NCBI RefSeq assembly: GCF_016735595.1
Contig: NZ_JAERRB010000002.1
Location: 384,996-448,995, forward strand
Reading direction: 5' to 3'
Length of the DNA: 64,000 nucleotides
DNA from: Chryseolinea lacunae
GTDB taxonomy: Bacteria; Bacteroidota; Bacteroidia; Cytophagales; Cyclobacteriaceae
Positions 61,657 to 64,000 of the stretch are shown here, in pieces (position 1 is the stretch's first letter; each line of letters starts with the position of its first letter). Both the position numbers and the translations under genes were made by a program. The notes beneath the pieces were generated by a model. It was not told the DNA's origin. It was given only the letters and a program-made list of their open reading frames with translations, and did no database searches.

Positions 61657-64000
61657 ATGGGGAAAAAAAATATTCTGTTTGTTTTTATAATCGGTGTATG
61701 GCTGTTGGCGCAACCGAATGTTGCCCAAGGTCAGACCCTGCGCGTTGTGCTCACGGGCAACAGTGCTGATGTTCAGGATGTGGAGGCGCTCTTTTCCGTT
61801 GTCGACCGTTATGCGGCGCAGACTTCCGGACCTGCCGTGTGGGTGTTTAATGGCGATGCATTTTCAACGCCTGCCGAGCCGGCGGTGATCGCGCGATGGC
61901 TTGAGGTTGCCGGCCAGGTCCTCGACAAACATCCACAGCTCACCCTGCTGGTGAATCAGGGCGAACGCGAGTGGAACAATTCGGCCCGCAACGGCTGGGA
62001 GACCTTACAACAATTGGAACACCAAACCCAGAAGGCAAAACACCCGAGACTGATATTCTATTTCGATAGCGGCTGCCCGGGCCCGTGGACATTTTCGCTG
62101 CCGCCATTTGTCGACATCATTTTACTGAATGCACAGTGGTGGAATCATCCCTACGAAAAACCGTTGCCCTACATGAACGCCTGCAGCGTGGCCGACGAGG
62201 GGGTGTTCCTCGAAAAGATGAACGACCTGCTGGATGAAAGCAAAAACAAACGCGTGCTTTTGGTGTCACACTTTCCCGTTGCCTCGCTGGGAAACTATGG
62301 TGGCCATTTTCCGGCCACGGCCTATCTCGCACCACCCCTGATGGGAAGCGCGCTTGTTTCGTTTCACCAGAACATCGGGTCCAGTAACGACCTGGTCAAC
62401 GAACGCCTCGATGGCGTGCGCAAAAAGCTCGACAACATGATGAGCGATTATGCGGGGTTGATTATGGCGTCGGGTCATGAAAAGAATCAATCCATTGTGA
62501 AACACGGCAACAATGTTCTGGTGAACAGCGGCGCGCTGACCGACGGCGCATTTGTCTATCGAAGCCCCGGCGCCATGCTTGCGTCGTCAGCCCCCGGTTT
62601 CATTGAGCTCACCTATAATGCTGAAGGAAAAGTGTCCAGCCGTTTCTTCAAATACACATCCCAAACGCTGGAGCCGCAAACAGAAAGTGTGTTGACACCA
62701 CCCGACGTGGTCGCTGTGCAACCTTTGGCCGACGCCCTGACAACACCGCCCTCGTCACAAACTGTTATTGCCGGCAAGGAGTATGACATCAACAAGGCAG
62801 GCAGGCTTTGGCTGGGCGCACACTACCGGCGCTCGTGGAACGCGGCCATCCAGGTGAACGCTCTTAATCTCGACACGACCTTTCAGGGATTGACCGTCAT
62901 TAAGAAAGGCGGAGGCCGTCAGACCACGTCGTTGAAGTTGTCAGGCGGAGATGGGAGGGAGTATGTGTTCAGGTCTGTCAACAAAGATCCGGTGAAAGCG
63001 TTGAGCTATGATGTGCGGGGCACGGTGGTGTCGCAGGTGATTAAGGACCAGACCAGCACCCAACAACCCTATGGCGCCCTGGCGGCTTCCTATTTGCTCG
63101 ACCGCATTGACATTCTTCATGCACGCCCTACGTTGTATATTCTCCCCGAGAGTGCGCGGTTGGGTGAATATCGTTCGCAGTATGCCAACCTGTTGGGCAT
63201 GCTCGAAGATTCGCCAACGGATAAGATCAGGAAGGAAAAAATTTTTGGCAACGCCGATCACATCGAGCGCAGCTATAAACTTTTTCAAAAACTATATGAG
63301 GACCACGACAACCGTGTGGACCGCTTTGAGTTTTGTCGCGCCCGTGTGTTTGATATTTGGGTGGGCGATTGGGGCAAGCACGAAGACAACTGGAAGTGGG
63401 CCGGCTACAACCGCGACGGCGGCATTTTGTACCGCCCCATTCCACGCGACCGCGATCACGTATTTTCGCGCTGGGATGGTGTGCTTCCCTACCTGGCCGA
63501 TCGCGCGTGGGCCAAGGAGAGCGGCGAAAATTTTGACTACACCATTAAGGGCCTTCGCAGCCTCATGCACCAGGCCCGGCACATGGACCGACTGTTGACA
63601 AACCAGCTAACACGCGCTGACTGGATCAACGCCGCCAAAGAAATTCAAAGCCGCATCACCCCGGAAGACATCGCGCAGGCTGTGCGTCAGATGCCCGCGG
63701 AAATCTATGCAACAGACGGTGCCATTATCGAAGCCAAGCTGCGGGCACGCATAAAAGATCTCCCTCGCTATGCCGCGGCTTACTACGACATGCTGGCGCG
63801 CGAAGTGGATGTGGTGGGCTCCAACAAATCCGAATACTTCAGGGCCACACGCCATGCCGACGGCACGGTGACCGTGATGGTCTGCGATGTGGACAAGCAA
63901 AAGCCCGATACCACGAAAGTGTATTACAGACGGACCTTTGTTCCCTCCGAAACCAAAGAGATTCGTCTCTATGGTCTCACCAACAACGATGTGTTTGTCG
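61657..64000 (+). CDS. Large secreted metallophosphoesterase-like protein, 3' end outside window
   Basis: 781 codons visible from ATG 61657, open at the window end. A signal peptide (ILFVFIIGVWLLAQPNVAQ) precedes a calcineurin-like region with FNGDAFSTPAEP, NQGEREW, LVSHFPVAS and ASGHEKN, corresponding to the D, GD, NH and H/GH segments, though NHE is changed to NQGE. The remainder includes a region with VFDIWVGDWGKHEDNWKWAGY and IPRDRDHVFSRWDGVLPYLADR. This resembles metallophosphoesterase/kinase-fold surface proteins of Bacteroidota of about 1200 residues. Probably exported, phosphatase role inferred. Confidence 0.75.
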   Translation, partial: MGKKNILFVFIIGVWLLAQPNVAQGQTLRVVLTGNSADVQDVEALFSVVDRYAAQTSGPAVWVFNGDAFSTPAEPAVIARWLEVAGQVLDKHPQLTLLVNQGEREWNNSARNGWETLQQLEHQTQKAKHPRLIFYFDSGCPGPWTFSLPPFVDIILLNAQWWNHPYEKPLPYMNACSVADEGVFLEKMNDLLDESKNKRVLLVSHFPVASLGNYGGHFPATAYLAPPLMGSALVSFHQNIGSSNDLVNERLDGVRKKLDNMMSDYAGLIMASGHEKNQSIVKHGNNVLVNSGALTDGAFVYRSPGAMLASSAPGFIELTYNAEGKVSSRFFKYTSQTLEPQTESVLTPPDVVAVQPLADALTTPPSSQTVIAGKEYDINKAGRLWLGAHYRRSWNAAIQVNALNLDTTFQGLTVIKKGGGRQTTSLKLSGGDGREYVFRSVNKDPVKALSYDVRGTVVSQVIKDQTSTQQPYGALAASYLLDRIDILHARPTLYILPESARLGEYRSQYANLLGMLEDSPTDKIRKEKIFGNADHIERSYKLFQKLYEDHDNRVDRFEFCRARVFDIWVGDWGKHEDNWKWAGYNRDGGILYRPIPRDRDHVFSRWDGVLPYLADRAWAKESGENFDYTIKGLRSLMHQARHMDRLLTNQLTRADWINAAKEIQSRITPEDIAQAVRQMPAEIYATDGAIIEAKLRARIKDLPRYAAAYYDMLAREVDVVGSNKSEYFRATRHADGTVTVMVCDVDKQKPDTTKVYYRRTFVPSETKEIRLYGLTNNDVFV

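Noticed and set aside
61694-61888. Short plus-strand frame near the start of the phosphoesterase
   Set aside because: Out of frame inside the long open gene beginning at 61657.

Overview
The window looks like a chromosome segment of a Bacteroidota bacterium, most likely a cytophagia-type soil or freshwater organism. Pointers are the large FtsX-type permease, DUF2141 and DUF1772 proteins, an IntDOT-like integrase whose first catalytic Arg is replaced, a Bacteroidota-type MobC/relaxase pair, GG-leader lanthipeptide biology and A-rich leaders in place of strong Shine-Dalgarno sites. No species is named because I could run no search.

Layout. (1) 1-6915: GC-richer core DNA with small stress-type genes (phosphoribosyltransferase, DUF2267, alpha-amylase, YtxH, Zn-dehydrogenase, DUF302, Hsp20) and one broken P-loop kinase. 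(2) 7038-9309: an ene-reductase (OYE) gene divergent from its likely HxlR regulator, bounded by a 37-bp direct repeat. (3) 9346-52320: an AT-richer block of about 43 kb bounded by a 15-bp direct repeat. At its right end lie a tyrosine recombinase and a tRNA-Arg(CCG). It carries mobilization genes but no visible conjugation apparatus, so I read it as an integrative mobilizable element. (4) 52427-64000: GC-richer core DNA with AlkD-like repair, DUF2141, three AraC regulators, redox genes, an HD hydrolase and the start of a large secreted phosphoesterase.

Cargo of the element. 9758-24760 is a class I lanthipeptide cluster. It has a 56-residue precursor (14557-14727), LanB, LanC, a C39-peptidase exporter and a second exporter. 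It also has a split SpaB_C-like protein and unusual tailoring genes: a NodU/CmcH-type carbamoyltransferase, a GT2 glycosyltransferase, a methyltransferase and a DinB-fold protein. The product may be a carbamoylated, glycosylated lanthipeptide. 30367-33507 is the mobilization module. 34441-36324 is an operon of a sigma factor and a TnpB/Cas12-like protein that lacks visible RuvC-II and RuvC-III catalytic residues. It is flanked by related structured non-coding blocks and could be an RNA-guided transcription module. 37128-50166 is a defence island: a three-gene Detocs-like system, an Avs-like STAND nuclease with a lysine-rich tail, and a SIR2-TPR protein.

A short non-autonomous repeat family (four copies of about 0.2 kb) is scattered in and near the element; one copy abuts a uvrA fragment. 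The two most interesting leads are the sigma/Cas12-like operon and the carbamoyltransferase-containing lanthipeptide cluster.
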